Notes: generated from the letters alone by a model not told the origin. 64,000 bases of DNA from Flavobacteriales bacterium (GCA_023382455.1 JAHDVX010000001.1:124001-188000); one strand, 5' to 3'. Shown: positions 46,025-56,060, counted from the first letter of the stretch. Numbers and translations are program-made.

Positions 46025-46093
46025 GGAGTGCGAGGGTGTGAGGGCCGGGATCTGGTCGCTCTTTCTCTCGCACCCTTGCACACCTGCACCCTT
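46025..46093. repeat. GAGTGCGAG-family imperfect inverted repeat, copy B
   Basis: GGAGTGCGAGGGTGTGAG vs reverse complement of CTCGCACCCTTGCACACC; related to 36361-36426. Confidence 0.6.
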
Positions 46094-46362
46094 TCCTCCC
46101 ATCCTTGCTGGTCGTCCAATACAATGATGCCGGATCAATGGAACAGCCAAGGTCGACCTTCAGTTGACCGGACGGAATTGATGCTTCCTCAAATTGCACT
46201 TGCATCCCTCCCCTGAAATGTGCCAACTTCGCCATAAGCCAAGCTTGAAAGGCATACCTCGGCGACTCCTCCTACCCGGGATGACCGCACATTGCCTACA
46301 CTGACCCCATGCAGCCCAGGATGATTCGCGCAGGAACATCCCGGTCCAATAACCAGCGCCCC

Positions 46363-48366
46363 ATGCGACCCAAGCCCTCCTCCTCCATCCTCCGGCTACT
46401 GCCGTTGCTGATGTTCCTTGGTTTCCACGGCCATCATGCCAATGCCCAGGCCGTTGATTCCATCCCGTCTTCCGTGGACATTCGCCTGGTCCAAGGCTCC
46501 TCACCCGACCAGGTCCAGATCCAGGTCCTCCTGCACAATGACGGGAACTTTGGCGGCATACTCAGTGCCCTCACCGCAACGATCCGGTACAGCAACACTT
46601 CGGGATCCACGCTGGGGGCAGCCACCAGTTTCTGTACGGCTTGGAGCACCTTTTCGCCTTCCCCCGTGGTGGTGAACAACGGTATCGCCTACCGCACCTA
46701 CAACGGATTCGGCCTTAACCGGTTGAGCGACCCTCCATTTGACGGCGGCTGCGGCTTGAGCATCCCACCGGATACCTGGTTCACCGTAGCGACCATACCG
46801 GTAAGCGGTTCCACATGCACGGCATTCACCCTTGGGAATGACAGTTATACCCATGTGGAAAACCGGGACTTCTATGTTTCCATGAATGGCGTACCCAATA
46901 CCGGGCAGGTTATCGGCGGCCCCGTAATGGCCGGAACATGTACGTTGGACTGCAACGGCGTGGCCGGTGGTCCTGCACTTCCCGGGACCGCCTGTGATGA
47001 TGGCAACGCAGGCACGATCAACGATACGTGGGATGCGAACTGTGTTTGCGCGGGCACGCCCACCGGCGGCTGCACCGGCAACCAAGTGGTGGTGAGCATC
47101 ACCACGGACGCCAACCCGGGCCAACTCTCCTGGGAGATCGTCAATGCTGGCGGCAACGTGATCGCGAACGGAACACCGGCCACGGCCAACAGCACCGTGA
47201 TCGACACGGCTTGCCTGGGCACCTCACCGGCAAACGCCTCATACGGCTTCCGCATGATGGACAGCTTTGGCGATGGCATTGCCAACGGCGGGTGGGAGCT
47301 GCGGACCACCACAGGTGCACTGATCCTGCGCGACGTGTTCAACAGTGGCAGCATCTCCCCGGCCAACCCGGCCCAGACCGCGGATTACGGCACGGTGCAT
47401 CGGTTCGGCCTGCCCTTGGGCCCGGTGAACATAGCCGCCAACGAGTGTGGCATCATGAACAACGTCATGGGGAGCAGGGTGTACGCCGTTGAACAGGGCG
47501 GTACCAATTACCAGGGCCAGACCCTGAACTACCAGTTTGAGTTCAGTGATCCGGATGCCGGCTTCATCCGCCGCATCACCAAACCTCAGAACTACGTCAA
47601 ACTCTCTGACATGGCCGCCACCAACCCCATCATCCCCGGCGTGGTCCACTTCGCCCGGGTGCGGACCGACAAGACCGGGCCCATAGGAAGTGCCTACTGG
47701 GGCGCAGGTTGTGAGATGGCCATCAGCACCACGGTCACCGGCTGCCCGCAGCTGATCGAGGCCCCGGACGAAGGCCACTCGTGCAATGAGAGCCGGCGAT
47801 TCAACGACAATACCAGCTTCATCTATGCCACGCCGGTGCAGGCTGCAAGGCAGTACGAGTTCCACATCACCGGACCAGGCTATGACCAAACCTTCTTGAG
47901 GAACAAACGTTCCCTGAAGTTGAAATGGAAAAACAGCGTGGCTCCGCCATTGGTGGACGGCACCACCTACAACGTGGAAGTCCGCGCCAAGGTGAGCGGC
48001 CTTTGGGGGAGCTATTGTGGCGATATGTGTACGATCACCATTGACAACAGCTTGCCGCAGCGTCCGGAACACCGCTTGGGGCAGGCCGGCAACGCGACCC
48101 TGTGGCCCAACCCGGTGCGCGACGGGCAGGTGAACCTGTCGATCGACGGCCTATCGACAAGCTCAGAGGCCGATGCCGAGCAGCGCATCACCGTGGAATT
48201 GCAGGACCTCCTCGGCAAGCGGGTGTTCACGCAGGAGTTCAGCAACAGCGGCGACCGTTTCAGCACCATCCTGCAGCTGCCCGGCGACCTCCCTGGCGGG
48301 GTGTACCTGGTGAACACCACCGTGAACGGGGAAAGCACCGTGCAGCGGTTGAGCATCATCCGATAA
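46363..48366 (+). CDS. Secreted protein with T9SS type A sorting domain
   Basis: Signal peptide; CDDGNAGTINDTWDANCVCAGT; ATLWPNPVRDGQVNLSIDG. Confidence 0.85.
   Translation: MRPKPSSSILRLLPLLMFLGFHGHHANAQAVDSIPSSVDIRLVQGSSPDQVQIQVLLHNDGNFGGILSALTATIRYSNTSGSTLGAATSFCTAWSTFSPSPVVVNNGIAYRTYNGFGLNRLSDPPFDGGCGLSIPPDTWFTVATIPVSGSTCTAFTLGNDSYTHVENRDFYVSMNGVPNTGQVIGGPVMAGTCTLDCNGVAGGPALPGTACDDGNAGTINDTWDANCVCAGTPTGGCTGNQVVVSITTDANPGQLSWEIVNAGGNVIANGTPATANSTVIDTACLGTSPANASYGFRMMDSFGDGIANGGWELRTTTGALILRDVFNSGSISPANPAQTADYGTVHRFGLPLGPVNIAANECGIMNNVMGSRVYAVEQGGTNYQGQTLNYQFEFSDPDAGFIRRITKPQNYVKLSDMAATNPIIPGVVHFARVRTDKTGPIGSAYWGAGCEMAISTTVTGCPQLIEAPDEGHSCNESRRFNDNTSFIYATPVQAARQYEFHITGPGYDQTFLRNKRSLKLKWKNSVAPPLVDGTTYNVEVRAKVSGLWGSYCGDMCTITIDNSLPQRPEHRLGQAGNATLWPNPVRDGQVNLSIDGLSTSSEADAEQRITVELQDLLGKRVFTQEFSNSGDRFSTILQLPGDLPGGVYLVNTTVNGESTVQRLSIIR
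48148..48171. repeat. REP-like hairpin GGCCTATCGACAAGCTCAGAGGCC inside CDS
   Basis: GGCCT/AGGCC stem around the CGACAAGCTCAG core. Confidence 0.5.
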
Positions 48367-48397
48367 TCCTGGGCGGACCGTACCTGGTCCAGGAAAC

Positions 48398-48433
48398 AGC
48401 AAGCCCCCGCATGAACGCGGGGGCTTGCTTTTG
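48398..48433. terminator. Terminator AGCAAGCCCCCGC-ATGAAC-GCGGGGGCTTGCTTTT
   Basis: 13-bp perfect stem plus T-run between convergent genes. Confidence 0.9.
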
Positions 48434-48471
48434 GCATCCTTTCCTCCGGTGCCACTGACCGTTCCGCGGGC

Positions 48472-49770
48472 TCAACCTGTGGTGGTTGGTGCACCGTCCT
48501 TGAACCCATGCTGCGGGTCCTTCACCAGCAGGTTCACCAGGTCGATCCGGCCCATGGACACATGGGTGATGGTGAAGCGGAACGGCCCGTCCTCCACGAT
48601 CTCCCCCGGCTCCGGAATGGTGCCTGTGCGGTGCATGATGTATCCGGCCAGGGTGTCGTACTCCTCGCTTTCCTCCAAGGCGAGGCCGTACTCCTCGGCC
48701 AGGTACTCCACCTCCAGGCGGGCACTGAACACGAATTCGGAAGGACTGAGGCGCTCCTCCACCGTGTTCTCGTCATCGTGCTCATCCTCGATGTCCCCCA
48801 CGATGGTCTCCACCACATCCTCAATGGTGAGCATACCCGCGGTGCCCCCGAACTCGTCCACCACCACTGCAATGTGTGTGCGCTGCTTGGTGAATAGGCG
48901 GAGCACCTCGTCCGCCGGCATGGTTCCCGGGATGAAATTCACGGGCCGCAGGATGGACCGGATCGACCGGGGTCGCTTGAACATCTCGTAGCTGTGCACA
49001 TAGCCGATGATGTTGTCTATCCCTCCTTTATGGATCAGCAACTTGGTAAGGCCGGTGGTGCGGAAGGCCTCGGCCAGCTCCGCAACGGTATCGTCCACGT
49101 CCAGGGCCTCGATCTCCGCGCGGGGCACCATCAGGTCGCGCACCTTGGTGCTGCTCAGCTCCAGCGTGTTCCTGAAGTACTCCACCTCGGCCTCCACCTC
49201 CTTGTCGGGCCGGTCCGCCTCGCTCACCTCCTTGAGGAAGGCATCCAGGTCGATCCTGCCGAAACCAGCCATGCCGGCCTTGGGTTTTACATGGAAGATC
49301 CGGAGCATGCCTTCGCTGATACCCGTGAGCAGCACGGTGGGCAGCCACAGGACGGCATAGATCACGCCCAGGGGAATGGCGAACAGGCCCAGGACACCAT
49401 TGGGGTCCATGCGGAACAGCGCCTTGGGAAGGAACTCGCCGACCACGAGGATGACCAGGGTGCTCAACAATGTCTGCATCACCAGGACGAAAACTTCGTT
49501 CGGGTACAATTGCCGGAGGCCGGGCTCGAGCAGCCTGGCCATCAGGATCCCGTACACCACCAGGGCAATGGTGTTGCCCACCAGCAGTGCGCTGATCACC
49601 CGTTCGGGCCTCTTCAGCAGCGCGGCGGTGATCTTGGCCCAGATGGCGCCCTGCTTGCGCTGCAGCTCAATGTAGAGCTTGTTGCTGCTGAGCAGGGCGA
49701 TCTCCAGCCCCGAGCACAGCGCGGAAACCAGCACCACGGCCAGAAGCATGATCAGGTCCCACGTCTCCAT
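48472..49770 (-). CDS. CNNM/CorC (hemolysin-like) family, GldE-like
   Basis: DUF21 TM region, CBS pair, VVVDEFGGTAGMLTIEDVVETIVGDIEDE. Confidence 0.9.
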   Translation of the reverse strand: METWDLIMLLAVVLVSALCSGLEIALLSSNKLYIELQRKQGAIWAKITAALLKRPERVISALLVGNTIALVVYGILMARLLEPGLRQLYPNEVFVLVMQTLLSTLVILVVGEFLPKALFRMDPNGVLGLFAIPLGVIYAVLWLPTVLLTGISEGMLRIFHVKPKAGMAGFGRIDLDAFLKEVSEADRPDKEVEAEVEYFRNTLELSSTKVRDLMVPRAEIEALDVDDTVAELAEAFRTTGLTKLLIHKGGIDNIIGYVHSYEMFKRPRSIRSILRPVNFIPGTMPADEVLRLFTKQRTHIAVVVDEFGGTAGMLTIEDVVETIVGDIEDEHDDENTVEERLSPSEFVFSARLEVEYLAEEYGLALEESEEYDTLAGYIMHRTGTIPEPGEIVEDGPFRFTITHVSMGRIDLVNLLVKDPQHGFKDGAPTTTG

Positions 49771-49818
49771 TCCTTTCTTGGGTGCACGGCCACCGGTCTA
49801 TTGGGGGCCGACCCCCCG

Positions 49819-50049
49819 TCACCGCCCATTCCGTTCATCTTCCATGCGTTGGCGCTCGGCCCACTGCGCCATCCTGCCGCGCATGAAACGCCGGTAGCCC
49901 CACATGGCGGTGCATACGGCCGGGAAGAGCAGCCACACCTTGCCTGCGGCCCAGCCCTGCACGGTCAGGATGTACAGCGCCCAGATGGCGGTGAGCACCG
50001 CCAGTACCAGCCAGAACAGTTCCATGAAGCGTGCGATCTTCTCCATCAC
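49819..50049 (-). CDS. Small membrane protein
   Basis: Two TM segments, operon position overlapping lptC. Confidence 0.65.
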   Translation of the reverse strand: MMEKIARFMELFWLVLAVLTAIWALYILTVQGWAAGKVWLLFPAVCTAMWGYRRFMRGRMAQWAERQRMEDERNGR

Positions 50050-50618
50050 GGGGCCGGGTTTCCTGGTGCCAAGGTATCGTTTCGGCCGATGAAGAGCGAG
50101 CCGGTGATGCGCCTCACGGTGTATTGGCTGAGGTCCTGGGCGGCATCCAGGCCCTCCCCGTAGATGATGTCCCGTTCACGGGTGATCTTCACCGGACGGT
50201 GCGTGTACACGCGCCCGCTGTCCTGGCTCCAGAAGAGCTGTTCAGTCTCCAGCTTCTCTCCTTTCGTGTTGACGAAGACGACCTTTTCCTCCACCATCAT
50301 GCGCTTTGCTTGCCCGTCGATCTTCCCCCTGCGTGCGGAAAGCGTGCCCCCGGCCTTTCCGTCCGGTCCGTAGAAGGTGAGTTCCACGCCATCCCGCAGC
50401 TCGGTATGCGGCTCCTCGCCGGAGTATTCCATGATGGTGCCGGCACGAAGCCTGTTGCGCACCTGCCCGCTGTCTGAAAACAGGTACTCGGCCCCGGTGG
50501 TGATGCGGTCCGGGGCATGGCTGCCCACCTCGATGGCGGCCACGCGGTCCAGGTCGTTCTTGCAGGCCGTCAGCGTGCCGGCCAAAGCGCAGCACCAGAG
50601 CAGGCGTCTGCCGGTCAT
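50046..50618 (-). CDS. lptC: LPS export periplasmic protein LptC
   Basis: Lipoprotein signal LAGTLTAC; MMVEEKVVFVNTKGEKLETEQLFWSQDSGRVYT. Confidence 0.88.
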   Translation of the reverse strand: MTGRRLLWCCALAGTLTACKNDLDRVAAIEVGSHAPDRITTGAEYLFSDSGQVRNRLRAGTIMEYSGEEPHTELRDGVELTFYGPDGKAGGTLSARRGKIDGQAKRMMVEEKVVFVNTKGEKLETEQLFWSQDSGRVYTHRPVKITRERDIIYGEGLDAAQDLSQYTVRRITGSLFIGRNDTLAPGNPAP

Positions 50619-51952
50619 TGGATCTTATAGGGCGTCAACCAGCGCTCGCCCCGCCACGGGGTGAAGGCCACACCGATCCACAGCGTGGCCTGGCTCTCCT
50701 TCACCAGGCCCAGGTCCATGGTGCCGCGTTGGCCGAACTCGCCGCCTAAGTGCAGCCAGCTGTTCGTTTGCGCCAGGTTCAAGGGGAAGGAAATACCGGC
50801 CGAAGCGGAAGCGCCGACCAGACCCTCGCCCCGTACTTCCTGGGGTGCCCTGCTCCAGCGCAGGCCCATGCGATAGACGGCGCGGCCGAACATGCCTTCC
50901 TCGGTGCCCGGCCGGTAGCGTGCAGCGGCGGCCAGGGAAACGGCATCGCGCAGGGGTGCCGCCAGTGAGAACCCGGGCACATCCACCGCGGTGGTGCTCC
51001 AAGGGCGTTGGATGGCTTCCACCGTGAAGGCCCAGTGCCTGTTCTGGACCCCCAGCCCCAGACCGAGCTTCACCGGTACGGTCACGTTGCCCTTGCTGTC
51101 CGCGCCTCCCGGGATGGTGTCCCGCACGGCTTCGATGCCGGACGAAGTGACGTAGGTGGTCACCAGTTCGTTGAAGCGGGCCTGGAAGTTGGTGGGCGAG
51201 GAGACGGATACGCCTGCGGTCCAGCGCCAATTCCCATCATCCCGATGGGTCTTGCGGGTAAGGTCGCCCTGCCAGATGAGGCTGGCGTCCACCGAGGGTG
51301 CACGCAGCACCAAGGAAGAAAAGGCCCTGATGTTGCTGAACCCTGCATCGGCCGCAAAGACGGCATCCCGGGTCTGCTCAATACTGCCGAAGATGAAATT
51401 GAAGTCGGCGCCAAGGGCCACGCGCATCCCGGTGTTCCCCAGCGAATCGGCCCTTTGGCTGTACAGGGTCCTGGCCAAGCCCGCGAACACGCGGTCCAGT
51501 CCGCCGCTCCCGGAGTAGGTGTAGGTCACCGCATCGCTGCCCACCTGGCCTGCGGTGCGGGCGTTGTAGCCCACCTCGCTGAAGGGTGTGAGTCCCAGGG
51601 CCAGGCCCCATTTGCCGCGGGCAAAGGGCACGCCGAGGGTGAAGCCGGTGAACTCGGCATCCCTTCGGGTACTGCTTTCAAGGGCTGTGGTGCTCCGGGT
51701 GCTGCGGAAGGCGGTACCGATCTCGAACACCGGCCGCGCCAAGGCCTGGTAGCTGGCCGGATTGCCGAGCACGGTGCTGTATGGTTCAACGAGGGCGAGG
51801 CCGGTGCCGGACATCATGGCCTGTGTGGCCTGCCCGGTGGCGTACAGGTCGCCGAAGGCATAGGCGCTGTATGGTGAGCCGCCCAATCCTTGGGCCGAGG
51901 CCCCGGCCATGCCGAACTCAATGGCGAACAGCAGGGCCGATATCCGGGTCAT
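50615..51952 (-). CDS. Outer-membrane beta-barrel protein
   Basis: Signal peptide; SPYSAYAFGDL..AMMSGTGLALVEPYSTVLGNPASYQAL. Confidence 0.8.
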   Translation of the reverse strand: MTRISALLFAIEFGMAGASAQGLGGSPYSAYAFGDLYATGQATQAMMSGTGLALVEPYSTVLGNPASYQALARPVFEIGTAFRSTRSTTALESSTRRDAEFTGFTLGVPFARGKWGLALGLTPFSEVGYNARTAGQVGSDAVTYTYSGSGGLDRVFAGLARTLYSQRADSLGNTGMRVALGADFNFIFGSIEQTRDAVFAADAGFSNIRAFSSLVLRAPSVDASLIWQGDLTRKTHRDDGNWRWTAGVSVSSPTNFQARFNELVTTYVTSSGIEAVRDTIPGGADSKGNVTVPVKLGLGLGVQNRHWAFTVEAIQRPWSTTAVDVPGFSLAAPLRDAVSLAAAARYRPGTEEGMFGRAVYRMGLRWSRAPQEVRGEGLVGASASAGISFPLNLAQTNSWLHLGGEFGQRGTMDLGLVKESQATLWIGVAFTPWRGERWLTPYKIQ

Positions 51953-52679
51953 GGTGCAATAGTGCATGAAGGCCCACCAGGGTCAGCACGGGGTGTGCAA
52001 AGATGCCACTTTTCAGCGCCCTGGCCGCACGGGGCGCATCGCCGCCGGTGAGCACCACGGCCAAACCGGGATACTGCCGCCCGAGCTGGCCGATAACCCC
52101 CTTCAACTCCATGGCCACGCCGTGGTGCACGCCTGCAATGAGGCTGGAGGCGGTATCGGTGCCCAGGAAGGGCGGGTCCAAGGGGGGATCCACCAGGGGA
52201 AGGCGCGCGCTGAAGGCGTGCATGGCCTTGGCACGCATGTGCAAGCCGGGGGCGATGATGCCGCCCCGGTACACGGCCTGTCCGTCCACCAGGTCGTAGG
52301 TGATGCAGGTGCCCAGGTCGATGGCGAGCACCGGCCGACCGGGGTGTAGCCGCGCGGCGCCCACGGCGTTGGCCAACCGGTCCACACCCAAAGTGGCACG
52401 CGTGGTGTAGAGGCTGCCCAAGGGCGAAGGGGAATCGCCGGTGATCACGGTCAGGGGTGCCACGGAACGCAGGTCCCGCAGAAAGTCATCGTCGTGCGCG
52501 GCGGTGGAACCGATGGCGATGCGTGCCGGCTGGATTCCGCCAAGGAACCCGGCCACGGCGGACATCTCCGCACGGTCGGCGTGGGTGTGTGCAAGCAGGC
52601 GGCCACCGGCGAACAGCCCCAATTTCATGCGGGAATTCCCCACATCGATCACGAGATCTTGGCTTTCTTGGCTGATCAT
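51918..52679 (-). CDS. coaX: Type III pantothenate kinase
   Basis: DVGNSRMKLGLF, ATLGVDRLANAVGA, AIDLGTCITYDLV. Confidence 0.95.
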   Translation of the reverse strand: MISQESQDLVIDVGNSRMKLGLFAGGRLLAHTHADRAEMSAVAGFLGGIQPARIAIGSTAAHDDDFLRDLRSVAPLTVITGDSPSPLGSLYTTRATLGVDRLANAVGAARLHPGRPVLAIDLGTCITYDLVDGQAVYRGGIIAPGLHMRAKAMHAFSARLPLVDPPLDPPFLGTDTASSLIAGVHHGVAMELKGVIGQLGRQYPGLAVVLTGGDAPRAARALKSGIFAHPVLTLVGLHALLHHDPDIGPAVRH

Positions 52680-52692
52680 TCGCCCCGCCCGC

Positions 52693-52700
52693 TATATTTG
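52693..52700 (+). promoter_or_regulatory. -7 box TATATTTG for tRNA-Phe
   Basis: TAnnTTTG match upstream of the tRNA. Confidence 0.55.
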
Positions 52701-52747
52701 CCGCCCCTTGGCGCGGTTTCGGCCGCAAAGATGGGAACGAACATCTT

Positions 52748-52820
52748 GGTGCCTTAGCTCAGCTGGTAGAGCAATGGATTGAAAATCCATGTGTCCCCAG
52801 TTCGATTCTGGGAGGCACCA
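52748..52820 (+). tRNA. tRNA-Phe (anticodon GAA), CCA not fully encoded
   Basis: GGTGCCT acceptor pairs AGGCACC; anticodon loop TTGAAAA; TTCGATT T-loop. Confidence 0.96.
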
Positions 52821-52825
52821 CAAGA

Positions 52826-52853
52826 CGAAGCCCCCGGGATCCCGGGGGCTTCG
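52826..52853. terminator. Perfect 28-bp palindrome CGAAGCCCCCGGGATCCCGGGGGCTTCG between tRNA and convergent CDS
   Basis: Manual check; no clear T-run. Confidence 0.65.
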
Positions 52854-52874
52854 GACGTTCATGGGGGGAAGAGA

Positions 52875-53462
52875 TCAGGGATTGTCGATGAGCCAATGGC
52901 GGATCCAGGCCAGGTGCTTCTGCTTCTTCGGCTCGCGGTGCAGCCGGCTGGAGCGGGTGTAATAGGTATGGGCGGAAAGGAATCCCTCCTGGAGGCGGTT
53001 CCACTCCCACCTGTTGTGCAGGGCACCGGTGGTCCTCATTTCATGGTAGAGTCGGTCGCCCACCATGAAGAAGTCCTCCCGCCCGAGGTAGTCCAGGTCG
53101 GCATCGCAAAGCACCCCGCTCAGGGGGTCCATGGCACGCTGGGGCACCTTGGTAGAGAGGATCATGTTGCAGATCCGGTCCACATGGTCCGCGGTGTAAC
53201 CGAAGCGGGGCAGATGCTGCTGCACCAAGCGGCAACTGGCGGCCTCATGATCGGAGGGATCCAACAGGAAGCCCGAATCATGGTACAAGGCAGCGGTTTT
53301 CAGCAGCACCAGGTCATCGCCCTTGATACCCTCCTCCTCGGCGATGGTGATGGCCGATGCATAGACATCCAAGGTATGCTCCAAGGAGTGATAGGTGCGC
53401 CACCGCGGCAGTCCGGCGTGCAACTCGGCGAGAATGAAGGCGCGTGCTGCCTGATGGTCCAT
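52875..53462 (-). CDS. HD-domain phosphohydrolase-like protein
   Basis: YHSLEHTLDV, ALYHDSGF, CDADLDYLG. Confidence 0.85.
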   Translation of the reverse strand: MDHQAARAFILAELHAGLPRWRTYHSLEHTLDVYASAITIAEEEGIKGDDLVLLKTAALYHDSGFLLDPSDHEAASCRLVQQHLPRFGYTADHVDRICNMILSTKVPQRAMDPLSGVLCDADLDYLGREDFFMVGDRLYHEMRTTGALHNRWEWNRLQEGFLSAHTYYTRSSRLHREPKKQKHLAWIRHWLIDNP

Positions 53463-53574
53463 GTAGTTCCGGGAGTGCAATGTATGGCAGTCCATGCAAA
53501 GCGGGAAGCCGGGATCCACGGCATGCGGGAAGGCCATGGGCAAGCGGGGAAACTGGTGGCGGTACTTTTGCGGC

Positions 53575-54540
53575 ATGGCGCGATCCGCACCCCGCACACC
53601 GGTGTTGCTATTCGGATTGTTGGCGCTTTACATCCTGCTGCAATCGGCCTGGTGGATGTGGCTGCTGCTGCGCAAGGACCGCGACCTCCTTGCCCTGCAA
53701 CAGCAATTGATGGCCACCGGTGTTGCGCCGTTGCTTCCGATGCGGCCGCCCGGCCATACGCTGTTGATGGTGCTTGGCGAAGGCCTGGTCTTCCTCCTGC
53801 TGGTGCTGCTTGCTCTGTGGATCACGTTCCGCACCCTTCGGCATGAGCTGTCGCTGGCACGCCAACAGCGCGATTTCCTCATGGCGGCCAGCCACGAGCT
53901 GCGTACACCCATCGCCGCGCTGAAACTTCACCTGCAGACCATGCAGCGGCCCAACCTTGATCCCGGCGCGCGGGAACAGCTCACCCGCATCGCCCGCAAT
54001 GACGTGGAACGCCTGCATGCCTTGGCCGAGCAAGTGCTCTTGGCCAGCCGCCTGGAAGACCATGCCGCCCCGCCCGAACTGGTCCGGACCGACGTTGCCG
54101 CACTGGTGCGCGAGGTGCTGGCGGAAGCACGCTACTCCTATGGCCGCGACCACCGGTTCCGCACGGACATCCCCGAGAGCTTGATGGTGGTGACCTCCGA
54201 GGCCTCGATCCGGTCCATCCTCGGCAACCTCCTCGAGAACGCCTGCAAATACGCGCCCAAATGCACCGAAGTGCAGGTATCCCTCCGCACCGCGGGCCAT
54301 GCCGTGCAATTGCTAGTCCAAGACAAGGGGCCCGGGGTTCCGGTGGAGGACCGGCACCGCATATTCTCCAAGTTCTTCCGCGGTGGCGATGAGGCCACGC
54401 GCAGGGTGAAGGGCACCGGTCTCGGGCTGTTCATCGTGCGGCGCCTGCTGGAGGATCTCGGAGGCCACGTGGACTACCGGCCGGGGGGATCCGGGGGATC
54501 TACTTTCACCGCCACGTTCCCATATCGTGAAAAACCATGA
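53575..54540 (+). CDS. Sensor histidine kinase (orphan)
   Basis: Two TMs, SHELRTPIAALKLHLQ, NLLENACKYAP, GTGLGLFIVRRLLEDLGG. Confidence 0.9.
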   Translation: MARSAPRTPVLLFGLLALYILLQSAWWMWLLLRKDRDLLALQQQLMATGVAPLLPMRPPGHTLLMVLGEGLVFLLLVLLALWITFRTLRHELSLARQQRDFLMAASHELRTPIAALKLHLQTMQRPNLDPGAREQLTRIARNDVERLHALAEQVLLASRLEDHAAPPELVRTDVAALVREVLAEARYSYGRDHRFRTDIPESLMVVTSEASIRSILGNLLENACKYAPKCTEVQVSLRTAGHAVQLLVQDKGPGVPVEDRHRIFSKFFRGGDEATRRVKGTGLGLFIVRRLLEDLGGHVDYRPGGSGGSTFTATFPYREKP

Positions 54541-56060
54541 AGAAGACGGCTTTGATCATCCTGGATGGTTGGGGGATCGGTGCTGGCGACCGCACCGATG
54601 CCATTGCCCAGGCCCGCACCCCCTTCATCGATAGCCTCACGGGCAGCGTGCCCCACGCCCAGCTGCGCACCGATGGCGAGCATGTGGGACTGCCGGCGGG
54701 CCAGATGGGCAACAGCGAAGTGGGCCACCTGAACATCGGTGCGGGGCGCATCGTCTATCAGGACCTGGCCCGCATCGGCAAGGCCATTGCCGACGGGTCG
54801 TTCGGGCAAAGCCCGGTGCTGCGGGAGGCGCTGCGCGAGGCGGCCAAACCCGGAAAACGCCTGCACCTGCTCGGCCTGGTGGGCAATGGGGGCGTCCACG
54901 CGTCCAGTGAGCACCTGGTGGCCTTGTGCAAGGAAGCGGGCAAGGCAGGCCTGCGGGACGTCTTCATCCATGCCTTCACCGACGGGCGGGACACCGACCC
55001 GCAGAGCGGCTTGGGCTTCATTCGCGACCTGGAGCAGGAGGTGGCCGGAACACCTGCGCGGATCGCCACGGTGTGCGGGCGTTATTACGCCATGGACCGC
55101 GACAAGCGTTGGGAACGGGTGAAAAAGGCCTATGATGCACTGGTGCACGGGCAGGGCAGCCGGGCGGCCAGTGCCGGGGAGGCGGTGGCGGACAGCTATG
55201 CCCAAGGGATCACGGACGAGTTCATCGAGCCGTGCATCATCACGGGCGGGGACGGGCAGCCGCTGGCGGTGGTCCGCCCCGGCGACGTGGCCATCTGTTT
55301 CAATTTCCGTACGGACCGATGCCGGGAGATCACCATGGCCCTGACCCAGCAAGCCTTCCCCGAGCACGACATGGCACCGCTGCCGCTGTACTACGTCACC
55401 ATGACACCGTACGACCACCGGTTCAAGGATGTGCAGGTGATCTTCAACAAACAGGACCTGTCGATGACCATGGGCGAGGTGGTGTCCCGGGCCGGTGGCC
55501 GGCAGATCCGCCTGGCCGAGACCGAGAAATACCCGCACGTCACCTTCTTCTTCAACGGCGGGCGTGAAGAGCCATTCCCCGGTGAGGAGCGCGCCATGGT
55601 GCCTTCCCCGAAGGTGGCCACCTACGACCTGCAGCCCGAGATGAGCGCCGAGGGCGTCACCGAAGCGGCCCTCCGGGCCTTCGAGGCCGGGGAAGTGCAA
55701 TTGATGGTGCTCAACTTCGCCAACCCGGACATGGTGGGCCACACCGGCGTTTTCCCGGCCATCGTCCGGGCGGTGGAGTTCACCGATGCGTGCACGCGGC
55801 GCGTGGTGGAGGCAGGCCGCGCCAAGGGTTGGTCGTTCATCATCATCGCCGACCACGGAAATGCGGACAAGGCCGTGAACCCGGACGGCACGCCGAACAC
55901 GGCGCACACCACCAACCCGGTGCCGGTGTTCGTGGTCACGGACCGGAAGGTTTCCGTGCACGACGGCATCCTGGCGGACGTGGCCCCCACCCTGCTGGAC
56001 CTGATGGAAGTGGCGCAACCGGTGGAAATGACCGGCCGGTCGCTGATCTCCCGGGCCTGA
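54537..56060 (+). CDS. gpmI: 2,3-bisphosphoglycerate-independent phosphoglycerate mutase
   Basis: ALIILDGWGIG, GQMGNSEVGHLNIGAGR, IIADHGNADKAV. Confidence 0.98.
   Translation: MKKTALIILDGWGIGAGDRTDAIAQARTPFIDSLTGSVPHAQLRTDGEHVGLPAGQMGNSEVGHLNIGAGRIVYQDLARIGKAIADGSFGQSPVLREALREAAKPGKRLHLLGLVGNGGVHASSEHLVALCKEAGKAGLRDVFIHAFTDGRDTDPQSGLGFIRDLEQEVAGTPARIATVCGRYYAMDRDKRWERVKKAYDALVHGQGSRAASAGEAVADSYAQGITDEFIEPCIITGGDGQPLAVVRPGDVAICFNFRTDRCREITMALTQQAFPEHDMAPLPLYYVTMTPYDHRFKDVQVIFNKQDLSMTMGEVVSRAGGRQIRLAETEKYPHVTFFFNGGREEPFPGEERAMVPSPKVATYDLQPEMSAEGVTEAALRAFEAGEVQLMVLNFANPDMVGHTGVFPAIVRAVEFTDACTRRVVEAGRAKGWSFIIIADHGNADKAVNPDGTPNTAHTTNPVPVFVVTDRKVSVHDGILADVAPTLLDLMEVAQPVEMTGRSLISRA

Noticed and set aside
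52826-52853. Perfect palindrome after tRNA-Phe as an integration (att) site
   Set aside because: No integrase or duplicated tRNA 3' end nearby; most simply a terminator
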